From Gammaproteobacteria bacterium UBA7803 (GTDB lineage Bacteria > Pseudomonadota > Gammaproteobacteria > Pseudomonadales > Azotimanducaceae), in NCBI GenBank assembly GCA_002480525.1, contig DLCH01000044.1, positions 1 through 60,325 on the forward strand: a stretch of 60,325 nt of DNA. Reading direction: 5' to 3'. Shown here piece by piece: positions 34,414 to 43,603 of this stretch; position 1 is the stretch's first letter, and the number at the start of each line of letters is the position of its first letter. The notes beneath the pieces were generated by a model. It was not told the origin of the DNA and made no database searches. It saw only the letters and a program-made list of their open reading frames with translations. Both the position numbers and the translations under genes were made by a program.

Positions 34414-34782
34414 GTGGCCAGCCATCCCATCCACGTAAAGCGCGTCTACGAGCCAGCCGAATCCGGCGACGGCTGCCGAATCCTGGTGGACGGCATCTGG
34501 CCTCGCGGACAGCGTCGCGAGGACGTCGCCGCCGACCTGTGGCTGAAGGCTGTGGCGCCCTCGGCAGGGCTGCGCCGCTGGTTCGGGCACGATCCGGACA
34601 GATGGGCGGAGTTTCAGCGGCGCTACGCCGAGGAACTGCGCGACCAGGCCGAGGCCATGGACACCATCCGCGAGCGCCGCCGCCAGGGGCCCGTGACGCT
34701 GCTCTACAGCGCCCGGGACGAGCAGCACAACCAGGCGGTCGCGCTGCGCCGGCTGCTCGACGACGGCGACCGGGAGCGATGA
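34414..34782 (+). CDS. DUF488 (YeaO-like) protein
   Basis: The GTG at 34414 gives 122 residues. IHVKRVYEPAESGDGCRILV, then DGIWPRGQRRED, then DRWAEFQRRYAEEL fits DUF488. The function of the family is unknown. It overlaps the nnrS start by ATGA, so it may serve the same stress response. Confidence 0.82.
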   Translation: MASHPIHVKRVYEPAESGDGCRILVDGIWPRGQRREDVAADLWLKAVAPSAGLRRWFGHDPDRWAEFQRRYAEELRDQAEAMDTIRERRRQGPVTLLYSARDEQHNQAVALRRLLDDGDRER

Positions 34783-35936
34783 CCAGCGCGGCGCTCAGCA
34801 TCGGGTTCCGGCCCTTTTATTTCCTCGCCGCCGCCTTCGCCGCGCTGGCGGTGCCGCTGTGGTTCGCCGCCTATGGGGGCTGGCTGCCCCTGACGCCTGC
34901 CCTGCCCGCGTTCCTGTGGCACGCCCACGAAATGGTGTTCGGCTTCGCGCCGGCGGTGATCGTCGGCTTTCTGCTCACGGCGGTGCGCAACTGGACGGGC
35001 CGGCCGACGCCGTCCGGCGCCGCGCTGGCGGCCCTGGCGCTGCTGTGGCTGGCCGGACGGGTGGCGATGCTCACCGGACCGGGCACCGCGGCGGCGCTGA
35101 TCGACGTCGCCTTCCTGCCGGTGGCGGCGGTGGTTCTGGCGGTTCCCCTGGCGCGCAGCCGGAATGCCCGCAACGCCTTCGTGGTGCCGCTGCTTCTGCT
35201 GCTCGGCGGTCTCGCCGCGCTCCATCACGCCGCCTACTCGGGACTGGTCTCCGGCGCCTGGCTGACCCGGGCCGGCACCGCCGCCATGGACCTCGTGGCG
35301 CTGCTGCTGACGGTCATCGGCGGCCGCGTGATCCCGAACTTCTCCGCCAATGCCGTCCCCGGCCTCACGCCCCGCCGCTGGGCGGCAGTGGAATGGGGCA
35401 CCATCGCCGGCGTCGGGCTGATCGTGCTGCTGGACGTCAGCGGCGCGGCCGGCAGCCTGCCGATGCCGGCACTGCGGGCGCTGTTCTTCACGGTGGCGGC
35501 GCTGCAGTGCCTGCGCCTGCTGGGCTGGCAGCCCTGGAAGACCCGGCGCAACGTACTGCTGCTGGTCCTGCCCCTGGGCTACTTGTGGCTACCGGTGCAC
35601 TTCGCGCTGCGCGGCATGCTCGACGCCGTGCCCGGGCAGATGGCGCAGCCGGCGCTGCACGCCCTGGCCGTGGGCGCCATGGCCGGGCTGATGCTGGCGA
35701 TGATGACCCGCAGCGCCCGGGGTCACACGGGCCGGCCGCTGGTCGCCGGAGGCGCGGAGGTGTTCATGTTCACCGCCATTCACCTGGCGGCGCTGGTCCG
35801 GGTCGGCGGCGTGCTGCTCTGGCCCGCCGGCTACGTCACCTGGGTGGGCGCGGCGGCGGTGCTGTGGTCACTGGCGTTCGGGGCGTTCGCCGTCCGCTAC
35901 GCGCCCATCCTCGCGCGCCCCCGCGCCGACGCCTGA
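34779..35936 (+). CDS. nnrS: NnrS family haem-copper membrane protein
   Basis: The 385-residue protein has about twelve membrane helices. The N-terminal GFRPFYFLAAAFAAL, the HAHEMVFGFAPAVIVGFLLT segment and MMTRSARGHTGRPL are standard NnrS landmarks with its conserved histidines. NnrS is associated with relief of nitric oxide stress and is usually found with denitrification genes, as here. It is translationally coupled to the DUF488 gene. I see no clear NsrR- or FNR-type site in the short upstream gap. Confidence 0.9.
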   Translation: MTSAALSIGFRPFYFLAAAFAALAVPLWFAAYGGWLPLTPALPAFLWHAHEMVFGFAPAVIVGFLLTAVRNWTGRPTPSGAALAALALLWLAGRVAMLTGPGTAAALIDVAFLPVAAVVLAVPLARSRNARNAFVVPLLLLLGGLAALHHAAYSGLVSGAWLTRAGTAAMDLVALLLTVIGGRVIPNFSANAVPGLTPRRWAAVEWGTIAGVGLIVLLDVSGAAGSLPMPALRALFFTVAALQCLRLLGWQPWKTRRNVLLLVLPLGYLWLPVHFALRGMLDAVPGQMAQPALHALAVGAMAGLMLAMMTRSARGHTGRPLVAGGAEVFMFTAIHLAALVRVGGVLLWPAGYVTWVGAAAVLWSLAFGAFAVRYAPILARPRADA

Positions 35937-35943
35937 CACCCCT

Positions 35944-36059
35944 GTTGGAGCGGCCTCCCGGCCGCGATCCCCAGCCCCTGAACAACACGCCCGCAGCACC
36001 GGCACCACCGGGCCGGGCGCCGGGCGGCGCCCGGGTCGCGGCCGGGAGGCCGCTCCTAC
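35944..36059. repeat. Inverted pair of REP-like palindromes (copy pair 2)
   Basis: The units lie at 35944-35967 (one mismatch to consensus, GTTGG in place of GTAGG) and 36036-36059 (reverse complement, exact). They sit between the convergent nnrS and acyl-CoA dehydrogenase genes, starting 8 bases after the nnrS stop. They could form a large hairpin and act as a transcription boundary. Confidence 0.8.
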
Positions 36060-36072
36060 GGGTGAATCGGGC

Positions 36073-37266
36073 TCAGGCGAAGCGTTTCAGTTCGCGGCGG
36101 GCGATGACCATCTTGTGGGCCTCGTCGGGACCGTCGGCGATGCGCAGCGCGCGGCCGTTGCGCCACATCGCGGCGACCGGCGTGTCGTCGGAAACGCCCA
36201 GGGCGCCCATGCTCTGAATGGCCCGGTCGAGGACCTGCATCATCATGTTGGGCACCACCACCTTCACCATGGACAGCTCCTGACGGGCTTCCTTCTTGCC
36301 CACCTTGTCCATCTTCCACGCCGCGTACTGGGTCAGCAGCCGGGCCTGGTCGATCTCCATGCGCGAGGTGGCGATCCAGTCCTGAACGATCTGCTTGTCA
36401 CGCAGCAGCGTGCCTGCGATGTCCCGGTTGTTGGCGTGCCGGCACATGATCTCGAAGCCGCGCTCGGCCATGCCGATGGCGCGCATGCAGTGGTGGATGC
36501 GGCCCGGGCCGAGGCGGGCCTGGGCGATCATGAACCCGCCGTGCTCCGGCCCGAGCAGCGCGTCCGCCGGCACCCGGCAGTTCTCGTAGCGGATCTCGCA
36601 GTGGCCGCCGCCACCGCTGTGGCCCATCACCGGCACCGACCGGATCAGATTGAAGCCCGGCGCGTCGGTAGGCACGACGATCATGGAGGCGCGCTCGTGG
36701 GGCGCGCCGTCCGGATTGGTGACCACCATGACGATGGCGAATGCGGCACCGACCGCGCCGGAGGTGAACCACTTCAGGCCGTTGATCACCCACTCGTCGC
36801 CGTCGCGCACCGCGGTGGTCCGCAGGCCGGTGGGGTCTGCGCCGGAGACTTCCGGCTCGGTCATGGAGAAGCAGGAGCGGATTTCGCCTTCCAGCAGCGG
36901 CTTCAGCCACCGCTCCTTCTGCTCGTCCGAACCGAATTCGGCCAGGATCTCGGCGTTGCCGGTGTCCGGCGCCTGGCAGTTGAAGACCCTGGGCGCCAGG
37001 CCCGACCGCCCCATGTGCTCGCAGAGCACGGAGTAGTCATGATTGGACAGGCCGGCGCCCCACTCCTGGTCCGGCAGATACAGATTCCACAGGCCGAGCC
37101 CCTTGGCCTTGGCCCGCAGTTCCTTCATCACCGGCGGGTCCTCACCGTTCGGCGTGGACTTGATCTCTTCGGCGTAGCGCTTCTCGGCCGGGATGATGTC
37201 GTCGTTGAGCATCCTGAGGACCTGGTCCTCGACGATGCGTCCCTCCTCGGATATGGCGAATTCCAT
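36073..37266 (-). CDS. Acyl-CoA dehydrogenase
   Basis: The 397-residue flavoenzyme has CFSMTEPEVSGADPTGLRTT (FAD/substrate region), GLKWFTSGAVGA, RLGPGRIHHCMRAIGMAERG and the C-terminal RIADGPDEAHKMVIARREL. The last motif and the overall length resemble ACAD10/11-type enzymes. It oxidises an acyl-CoA to the enoyl-CoA and passes electrons to ETF. The chain-length preference is unknown. Confidence 0.92.
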   Translation of the reverse strand: MEFAISEEGRIVEDQVLRMLNDDIIPAEKRYAEEIKSTPNGEDPPVMKELRAKAKGLGLWNLYLPDQEWGAGLSNHDYSVLCEHMGRSGLAPRVFNCQAPDTGNAEILAEFGSDEQKERWLKPLLEGEIRSCFSMTEPEVSGADPTGLRTTAVRDGDEWVINGLKWFTSGAVGAAFAIVMVVTNPDGAPHERASMIVVPTDAPGFNLIRSVPVMGHSGGGGHCEIRYENCRVPADALLGPEHGGFMIAQARLGPGRIHHCMRAIGMAERGFEIMCRHANNRDIAGTLLRDKQIVQDWIATSRMEIDQARLLTQYAAWKMDKVGKKEARQELSMVKVVVPNMMMQVLDRAIQSMGALGVSDDTPVAAMWRNGRALRIADGPDEAHKMVIARRELKRFA

Positions 37267-37362
37267 GATGTGGTTCCAGTATGTTGACCCGTCACGATCG
37301 CCCGGAACGGCGGCGGACGCGAGGCCCGCGCACCGCCCGGTTGATCGAGATCAAGAGGCGTC

Positions 37363-39486
37363 TCAGTACACCTCGTGCACCGTGTTGTAGACGTTGAATT
37401 TGCCCGTCGGGGTGATGAGCTTTGGATGCTTGATCACCTTCTTCAGCTTGCGGGTCTTGTCGTCGACCACCACGATCGCCGACTCCTGGTCCAGGGCATT
37501 CCAGATCGAGAACCAGACTTCGTCGCCGCCCTTGTTGTACTCGGGCTGAACCACCCGCCGGGCGCCTTCCTCGATGCCGGCCCACTCGGCGATGGGCAGC
37601 ACCTCGTAGCCCGCCTCCGGATCGTTGATGTCGAACACCGCCACGGACTGGCTGATGTCCTCATCCGGATTGAGCGGCGCATCCACCCAGAGATTGTCCG
37701 AGTCGGGGTGGGTCTTCACGAACAGGGAGCCCCCGCCCATGCCCTTCAGCACCCGCACGGCCTTCCAGGCGTGCTCGGGATGCCGCTCGGGATCGGTGCC
37801 GATGAACGTCACCTCGTCGCTGCCCAGCGCGCTGGTCACCCAGACGGGGCCGTACTCCGGATCGATGAGATTGGCGCCGCGACCCGGGTGCGGAATCGAC
37901 GTGACGTCGACCAGCGCTTCCAGATTGCGGTCCTTGGCATCCACGACCGCGACCTTGTCGGACTGGTTGGCCGCCGTCAGGAAGTAGCGCTGGGTCCGGT
38001 CCCACCCGCCGTCGTGAAGGAAGCGGGCCGCCTCGATGGTGGTCTCCTGCAGGTTGTTGATGTCGCGGTAATTCACCAGCTTGATGAGACCCGTCTCCTT
38101 CACGTTGACGATGAACTCGGGATGCTGGTGCGAGGAGACGATGGCCGCCACCCTGGGCTCCGGATGGTACTCCTGAGTGTCCACGGTCATGCCGCGGGTC
38201 GAGACGATCTTCTTCGGCTCGAGGGTCGGACCGTCCATCAGCACGTACTGGGGCGGCCAGTAGGCACCGGCGATGGCGAGTTCGTCCTCGTAGCCCTTGT
38301 ACTTCGACGTCTCCACCGAGCGCGCCTCGAGACCGATCTTGATCTCCGCCACCCGGCTCGGCGGGTCGGCATAGAGGTCGATCATGTCGATCCGGGCATC
38401 CCGGCCGATGGTGTAGATATAGCGACCGGATGCGGACGGCCGGGAGATGTGCACCGCGTAGCCCGTCGGCACGATGCTGACGATGTCCTTGGAGTCGCCG
38501 TCGATGATGGCCACCTCGCCGGAGTCACGCAGCGTGACCGCGAAGAAGTTCTCCACGTCGTAGTCGTGCTGGGGTACCTCCGGACGATCCTCCGGCGCCA
38601 CCAGCACCTTCCAGGTCTCACGCATCTCGGCCATGCCCCACTCGGGCGGCTCCGGCGGCGGGTGCTGGAGGAAGCGTGCCAGCACGCTGATCTGCTCCTT
38701 CGAAAGCTCCCCGGACGTCCCCCAGTTGGGCATGCCGGCCGGCGTGCCGTAGTTGATGATGGTTTCCAGGTACTGGGTGCCCTTGGCCCGGGTGATGTCG
38801 GCCGTCAGCGGCAGGCCCGTGGCCCCTTTGCGCAGCACGCCGTGGCAGCCGGCGCAGCGTTCGAAGTAGAGCTGGGTCGCCTGGTCGAACTCCGTCTGGG
38901 TCATGTCGGGACCTTCCGTCGACACCATCCGACCCATCCGGGCTTCGCCCACGGGGCTCGATGCGCCACCCTCGTACTGGAGCCGGGGCGTGTCGACGCC
39001 GGGGTGCGGACCGCCTTCGGCGCCGGCGGTACCGGCCACCTGCTCCCGCGTCGCGGCAACCTCTGCGGCGGACACGTAGCCGCCGTCGTTGCCCCAGGCG
39101 TTCAGCACGTAGCTCAACACGTCGGCGATCTGCTCGTCGGACAGATAGGCCAGATGCGGCATGACGGCATCGTAGGTCTTGCCGTTGACTTCGATCGGGC
39201 CGGACAGACCCTGCAGCACGACTTCGATGGCGCGCTGCGGATCCTCCAGCAGATAGTCCGAGCCGGCGAGCGGCGGGAACACCGCCGCCATGCCGCTGCC
39301 GTCCGGCTGGTGACAGGACTGGCAGTAGCTGGCGTAGCCCTCCTTGCCCGCAGCGAGCCGGGCCTGCATCTCCGCCTGGGCGACCTCCGCCTGATGCACC
39401 TGCGGCGCTCCCCAGGCCGTGGTCGCTGCGAGCAGCGCGGACCAGGTTCCGGCCGCCAGCGCTGTCGTGAATCTGCCCGTAATCAT
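37363..39486 (-). CDS. nirS: Cytochrome cd1 nitrite reductase with an extra N-terminal cytochrome c domain
   Basis: I use the ATG at 39486 (GGAGAGG 5 bases upstream), giving 707 residues with a signal peptide (about 1-26). Two haem-c motifs are present, CQSCH (55-59) and CAGCH (211-215); standard NirS has one and about 560-600 residues. The d1 propeller is well conserved: VHISRPSASGRYIYTIGRDA (axial His346), STRGMTVDTQEYHPEPR, SSHQHPEFIVNVKETG and PHPGRGAN (His533, an active-site His), ending GKFNVYNTVHEVY. It reduces nitrite to NO in the periplasm. It lies 30 bases after the TonB receptor on the same strand, so probably in one operon. Confidence 0.95.
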   Translation of the reverse strand: MITGRFTTALAAGTWSALLAATTAWGAPQVHQAEVAQAEMQARLAAGKEGYASYCQSCHQPDGSGMAAVFPPLAGSDYLLEDPQRAIEVVLQGLSGPIEVNGKTYDAVMPHLAYLSDEQIADVLSYVLNAWGNDGGYVSAAEVAATREQVAGTAGAEGGPHPGVDTPRLQYEGGASSPVGEARMGRMVSTEGPDMTQTEFDQATQLYFERCAGCHGVLRKGATGLPLTADITRAKGTQYLETIINYGTPAGMPNWGTSGELSKEQISVLARFLQHPPPEPPEWGMAEMRETWKVLVAPEDRPEVPQHDYDVENFFAVTLRDSGEVAIIDGDSKDIVSIVPTGYAVHISRPSASGRYIYTIGRDARIDMIDLYADPPSRVAEIKIGLEARSVETSKYKGYEDELAIAGAYWPPQYVLMDGPTLEPKKIVSTRGMTVDTQEYHPEPRVAAIVSSHQHPEFIVNVKETGLIKLVNYRDINNLQETTIEAARFLHDGGWDRTQRYFLTAANQSDKVAVVDAKDRNLEALVDVTSIPHPGRGANLIDPEYGPVWVTSALGSDEVTFIGTDPERHPEHAWKAVRVLKGMGGGSLFVKTHPDSDNLWVDAPLNPDEDISQSVAVFDINDPEAGYEVLPIAEWAGIEEGARRVVQPEYNKGGDEVWFSIWNALDQESAIVVVDDKTRKLKKVIKHPKLITPTGKFNVYNTVHEVY

Positions 39487-39516
39487 GTTCCTCTCCAATC
39501 TACGGTGGTGTGGTGC

Positions 39517-41706
39517 CTAAAGACGCACGCGCAGCGATACCGCTCCGTAACGCCCGGGCGCGGCCAGCAGGTCGATCAACGGATCGCCCTCCGGCCGTCC
39601 CCGTACGGACGCCCAGCGCCAGTAGGTTCTGTCGGTCAGGTTGAAAATGCCCGCGTCGACGCGGACGTCCGGATTCGGGGCGTAGCCCACGCCGAGATCG
39701 AACACCACGTAGCCGTCCGGCTCGTACAGGTCGGCCTCGGTGTCGTCCACGCGGGACTGGTCCGCCGCGGCGCGGACCGCGACGGAGGCGCGCCAGCGCG
39801 GCATCGGCTGCCAGGCCAGGCGGGTCATGGCCGAGGGCGGATCCACGGTGTTCAGCGGCTCGTCGGTGACCCGGTTCTCGCCCCGGGTCCAGCTCGCCGC
39901 CAGGTCGACGCTGACGGTGTCGCCCAGCGGCGCGGATGCCCTGATCTCGGCCCCGTAGACCCGGGCCCGCTCGATGTTGCGCGACTGGAACAACAGCGCG
40001 CCGCTCGCCGGGTCGAAGCCGAGGCTCGCCTTGGACTCGATGAAGTCGTCGTAGTCGGCGCCGAACACGGTCAGCCCCAGACGGACGCCGTCCCGGCGGT
40101 AGTCGACGCCGAACTCCAGCCCGTCCGACGTCTCCGCCTCCAGGTCCGGGTTGGGGATGGCGCGCACCGGAAACGGCACCGCGTACTCGAGCCCGATGTT
40201 GACGTCCTCGAAGGGCGGCGCGCGGAACCCGCGGGCGTACTGGCCGAACAGGCTGACGGTGTCGCTCGCCTGCCAGCGCACGCCCAGCTTGGGCGCGACC
40301 GCCGATTCGGTGATGTCCTCGATGGGCGTGTCGGGATAGTCCTGCCGATAGATGGCGTCGGCCCTGCCGTCGAGCCGGTAGTGCTCGATGCGCACGCCCG
40401 GGATGAGGGTGAGCGCGCCGTCCGTCATCTCGTCGTGCAGGTAGACCGCCGACTCCGTGACGGTGGAGTTCGGGAAGTCCCGCACGGGCAGGGTCTCGCC
40501 GAGCAGGACGTTGCTGACGGCGCCGCTGTCGAGCTCGCGCTGGAAGCCGTCGCGCAGCTCTTCCACCCAGGAGCGGCGCAGGCTGAGACCCCAGCCGAGC
40601 CGATGGTCGAAACCCAGCGCCGCGAACCGGCTCTCCACGTCCACCAGCAGGCCGACGTCCTCGAACTGGTAGTCGAAGCGCCGCTGGATCTCCACCGGCG
40701 TCGGCAGGTTCTCCCGGCGCTCCAGGGTGCGCTGGTCTGCGCGGCTGCGCTGCGCGTAGGCGGTGACCCGGGCGAACTCCGCCCAGTCCGCGTCGATGGC
40801 GGCGTCGTACTCGAGCTGCACGGCCCGGCGGGTGCGTTCGTCGTCGCCGGCGAGGAAGGTGGTGTTGGCGAATTGACGGCCGAAGCCGAGCACGCCCTCC
40901 GGCCGGCTGTCCACGTCCTCGTCGAAGATCTCCGCCTTGAAGCGCAGCGCGTCGCCGTCCGGCAGCGCGTAGACCAGCTTGGCGTAGGCGGCGGACCGGG
41001 ACCGGTCCAGGGACTCCTCGAGATCGGTGCCCGCCGCGTCGCGTTCGTCCGCGCGCAGCCCGGAGGCGTGCAGCACACCGGACAACGCGCCGCGGCGGCC
41101 GGCCAGCGCACCGCTCAGCACCCGGGCGTCGTCGGCGCCCGAGTAGGCCGCGGCGGCAGACGCGGACCGACTGGCGCCGCGCAGGTACTCCTCCGGGTCC
41201 CGGGTCTCCACGGCGACCACGCCGCCGATGGCGTCGCTGCCGAACAGGGTGGAGGCCGGCCCCCGCAGTATCTCCACCCGGGACACGGCATCGGGAATCA
41301 GGTAGTCCTGCCCGGCGTTGGAGAACGCGCCGATGTCGAACTGATCGGCGACGGGCACCCCGTCGATGAGCGTGGTGACCCGGTTGCCGGACAGGCCGCG
41401 CACGCTGAGCTCGGTGGTGCCGAACCGGGCGTTCGCCCGGGCGGCGCTGACGCCGGGCGTGTAGCGGACCACGTCCTCCACGTTCACGGCGACCTGCTCG
41501 ATCAGCGCTTCCCGGGTGATGACGTCGACGGTGCCCACCACGTCCTCCACCGGCCGCGGCAGGCGCGCGCCGACGACGACGATCTCTTCGATGGGGTTCG
41601 CGGCGTCCGGCCGGCGGTCATCCGCACCCGGGGCGGCGACGGCGGCGGCCGCCGGCAGGCCGAGCAGGAAGGCGAGGAATCTGGCGTGTCTGGTCGTGGT
41701 CTTCAT
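39517..41706 (-). CDS. TonB-dependent receptor, haem/haemoglobin-type
   Basis: The 729-residue protein has a signal peptide (about 1-25), a TonB box region (NPIEEIVVVGARLPRP), a plug with GLSGNRVTTLIDGVPVADQF and LRGPASTLFGSDAIGGVV, and a barrel with NPDLEAETSDGLEFGVDYRR. These features fit the haemoglobin/transferrin/lactoferrin receptor family. It is the first gene of a probable two-gene operon with nirS, which fits demand for iron or haem by the cytochrome; that link is inference. It is divergent from the porin gene across a long inverted repeat. Confidence 0.88.
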   Translation of the reverse strand: MKTTTRHARFLAFLLGLPAAAAVAAPGADDRRPDAANPIEEIVVVGARLPRPVEDVVGTVDVITREALIEQVAVNVEDVVRYTPGVSAARANARFGTTELSVRGLSGNRVTTLIDGVPVADQFDIGAFSNAGQDYLIPDAVSRVEILRGPASTLFGSDAIGGVVAVETRDPEEYLRGASRSASAAAAYSGADDARVLSGALAGRRGALSGVLHASGLRADERDAAGTDLEESLDRSRSAAYAKLVYALPDGDALRFKAEIFDEDVDSRPEGVLGFGRQFANTTFLAGDDERTRRAVQLEYDAAIDADWAEFARVTAYAQRSRADQRTLERRENLPTPVEIQRRFDYQFEDVGLLVDVESRFAALGFDHRLGWGLSLRRSWVEELRDGFQRELDSGAVSNVLLGETLPVRDFPNSTVTESAVYLHDEMTDGALTLIPGVRIEHYRLDGRADAIYRQDYPDTPIEDITESAVAPKLGVRWQASDTVSLFGQYARGFRAPPFEDVNIGLEYAVPFPVRAIPNPDLEAETSDGLEFGVDYRRDGVRLGLTVFGADYDDFIESKASLGFDPASGALLFQSRNIERARVYGAEIRASAPLGDTVSVDLAASWTRGENRVTDEPLNTVDPPSAMTRLAWQPMPRWRASVAVRAAADQSRVDDTEADLYEPDGYVVFDLGVGYAPNPDVRVDAGIFNLTDRTYWRWASVRGRPEGDPLIDLLAAPGRYGAVSLRVRL

Positions 41707-41767
41707 CTGGTCGTGGCCTCACTGTGCAGCAAGAGCGTACGCGGACCAGGCAAGACCGCTACCCGGG

Positions 41768-41794
41768 AAAACCCGTATTTGAGATACTGGTTTT
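41768..41794. promoter_or_regulatory. 27-base inverted repeat in the TonB receptor-nirS / porin divergent promoter
   Basis: The arms AAAACC-x-GTAT-x-T are symmetric about position 41781, with 11 of 13 base pairs matching. The repeat is centrally placed between starts at 41706 and 41849. An Rrf2-type regulator (NsrR) is encoded 1.4 kb away. The size suits a dimeric repressor of that type, but the sequence is not a standard NsrR or FNR box. Confidence 0.6.
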
Positions 41795-41848
41795 GATCCT
41801 ATAGCGTCGCCTCACATCATCGAGGCTCAGCACGCCAAGGAACGTGAA

Positions 41849-43099
41849 ATGACATCCCGTACTTCAGCGGCTTTCCTGTTGACCGCCACCCTACTACCGG
41901 CCATGGCCCTCGCTCAACCCGCGTCGGAACCGGCCACCGGCCCCCGCAGCCTCATCGACGACGGCCAGGTCGGCCTGTCCTTCCGCTACCGCTTCGAGCA
42001 CGTCGACGACGACGCCTTCGCCGAGGAGGCCGACGCGTCGACCTTGCGCTCGCGGCTGTTCTTCCAGTCCGGCGAGTACCGCGACTGGTCGTTCTTCCTG
42101 GAGGCGGAGGACGTCCGCGAGATCATCGTCGACGACTTCGACGCCGGCGCCGGCAACACCCCGGGGCGCAGCCAGTACCCGGTGGTGGCCGACCCAGAGG
42201 GCACCGAGGTCAATCAGGCCTACGTCGACTACACCGGACTGACGGACACCCGCCTGAGGCTCGGCCGTCAGCGCATCAACCTGGACAATCAGCGTTTCGT
42301 CGGCGGTGTCGGCTGGCGCCAGAACGAACAGACCTACGACGCCTTCTCCGTCGACTGGAAGAACGACCGGGGACGGGTCTTCTACGCTCTGGTCGACAAC
42401 GTCAACCGGGTGTTCGGCGACGACGTGCCCGCCGGCGATCACCGGCAGGACCCGAGTCACCTGCTGAACGCCGCCGCCGAGCTGGCCGGCATCGGCACCC
42501 TGTCCGGGTACTACTACGGCATCGACAACGACGACGCTCCGGCGTTCTCCACCGATACCTACGGCGTGCGCCTGCAGGGCGCGGCGCAGGTCCGGGGCCA
42601 GCAGGCCAGCTACCTCGCCGAGTACGCCCACCAGCGCGACGCCGCGAACAATCCGGTGAACTACTCCGCCGACTACTGGCACCTGAACGGCGCCCTCGCC
42701 TTCGCCGACGTCGGCCCGGCCGACACCCTGAGCGCCGGCCTGGGCTGGGAGGTGCTCGGCGGCGACGAGGACGAGCCCGGGGAGGCGTTCCGCACGCCGC
42801 TGGCGACGCTGCACGCCTTCAACGGCTGGGCCGACCAGTTCCTCACCACCCCCGGGGCCGGTCTGGACGACCGCTATCTGAAGGTCTCGGCCCAGCGCGG
42901 CCCGTGGACCCTGGAAGCCCGGGGCCACCTGTTCTCCGCGGCGGACGGCGGCGACGACTACGGCCAGGAGCTGGATCTGCGGCTCGGGCGGAAGGTGAAC
43001 CCCTACCTTCGGCTGGACCTGTTCGCGGCGGCCTTCGACGGCGAGGGCGGTTTCGACGACGTCACCAAGCTGTGGTTCATGGTCACGGCGGAGCTGTAG
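41849..43099 (+). CDS. Outer-membrane porin of the alginate-export-like family
   Basis: The 416-residue protein has a signal peptide (about 1-22, ending LAQ) followed by amphipathic beta strands with the family signature DTRLRLGRQRINLDNQRFVG and GWRQNEQTYDAFSVDW. The C-terminus is aromatic/hydrophobic (KLWFMVTAEL). AlgE-like porins pass anionic or neutral solutes; nitrite or nitrate entry would suit this locus but is not shown. It is divergent from the TonB receptor-nirS operon. Confidence 0.8.
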   Translation: MTSRTSAAFLLTATLLPAMALAQPASEPATGPRSLIDDGQVGLSFRYRFEHVDDDAFAEEADASTLRSRLFFQSGEYRDWSFFLEAEDVREIIVDDFDAGAGNTPGRSQYPVVADPEGTEVNQAYVDYTGLTDTRLRLGRQRINLDNQRFVGGVGWRQNEQTYDAFSVDWKNDRGRVFYALVDNVNRVFGDDVPAGDHRQDPSHLLNAAAELAGIGTLSGYYYGIDNDDAPAFSTDTYGVRLQGAAQVRGQQASYLAEYAHQRDAANNPVNYSADYWHLNGALAFADVGPADTLSAGLGWEVLGGDEDEPGEAFRTPLATLHAFNGWADQFLTTPGAGLDDRYLKVSAQRGPWTLEARGHLFSAADGGDDYGQELDLRLGRKVNPYLRLDLFAAAFDGEGGFDDVTKLWFMVTAEL

Positions 43100-43123
43100 C
43101 CCTCCGCTTCCCTGCCGGGCGGA

Positions 43124-43144
43124 GCCGGAGCCGCGTGCTCCGGC
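43124..43144. terminator. Bidirectional hairpin between the porin and nsrR
   Basis: Perfect 8-base arms GCCGGAGC/GCTCCGGC with loop CGCGT lie between the ends of convergent genes. No T-tract. Confidence 0.55.
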
Positions 43145-43150
43145 CGCCGC

Positions 43151-43603
43151 TCAGGCGTCGTCCGGGTCGAGGAGGTGAACGTCGAGCAGGCGCCGCAGCG
43201 GCGCCGGATTGCCGACGATGTCCGCCAGGGTGTAGCGGTCGAGCACGGCGGTGAAGGCGGACAGGGCCTCGCCGAGCACGTTCTTCAGCATGCACTCCGG
43301 CGTGATGACACAGCGGTTGTCCGGCCCGAAGCACTCCACCAGCTCCAGGTCGCTCTCCATGTCCCGGACCACGCGTCCCACGTTGATCCGCTCCGGCGGC
43401 AGCCGCAGCCGCATGCCGCCGCCCTTGCCGCGAATGGTGTCCACGTAGCCGCGCTGGCTGAGTGCCTGCACCACCTTCATCAGGTGGTTCTTGGAGATCT
43501 GGTAGGCGTCGGAGATGCTCTGCACCGTGCCGAACGCGTCCGGCTGGGCAGCCAGATAGATCAGCACCCGGAAGCTGTAGTCGGTGTAGCGGGTCAGTCG
43601 CAT
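43151..43603 (-). CDS. nsrR: Rrf2-family NO-sensing repressor NsrR
   Basis: The 150-residue protein begins MRLTRYTDYSFRVLIYLA and continues with ISKNHLMKVVQALSQRGYVD and TIRGKGGGMRL, matching NsrR closely. The three Fe-S cysteines are present (Cys91, Cys98, Cys104 in VECFGPDNRCVITPECML). NsrR holds an iron-sulfur cluster that NO destroys, releasing repression of NO-detoxification genes. The start overlaps the end of the DUF454 gene by 10 bases. Likely targets are norB and itself, and possibly the nirS operon. Confidence 0.92.
   Translation of the reverse strand: MRLTRYTDYSFRVLIYLAAQPDAFGTVQSISDAYQISKNHLMKVVQALSQRGYVDTIRGKGGGMRLRLPPERINVGRVVRDMESDLELVECFGPDNRCVITPECMLKNVLGEALSAFTAVLDRYTLADIVGNPAPLRRLLDVHLLDPDDA

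Noticed and set aside
37375..41796. Long open frame antisense to nirS and the haem-type receptor
   Set aside because: It covers two certain genes on the opposite strand and shows no motif; it is an artefact of high GC codon use.
41793..41797. TTGAT as part of an FNR/Dnr box upstream of the porin
   Set aside because: There is no ATCAA half-site at the required four-base spacing.
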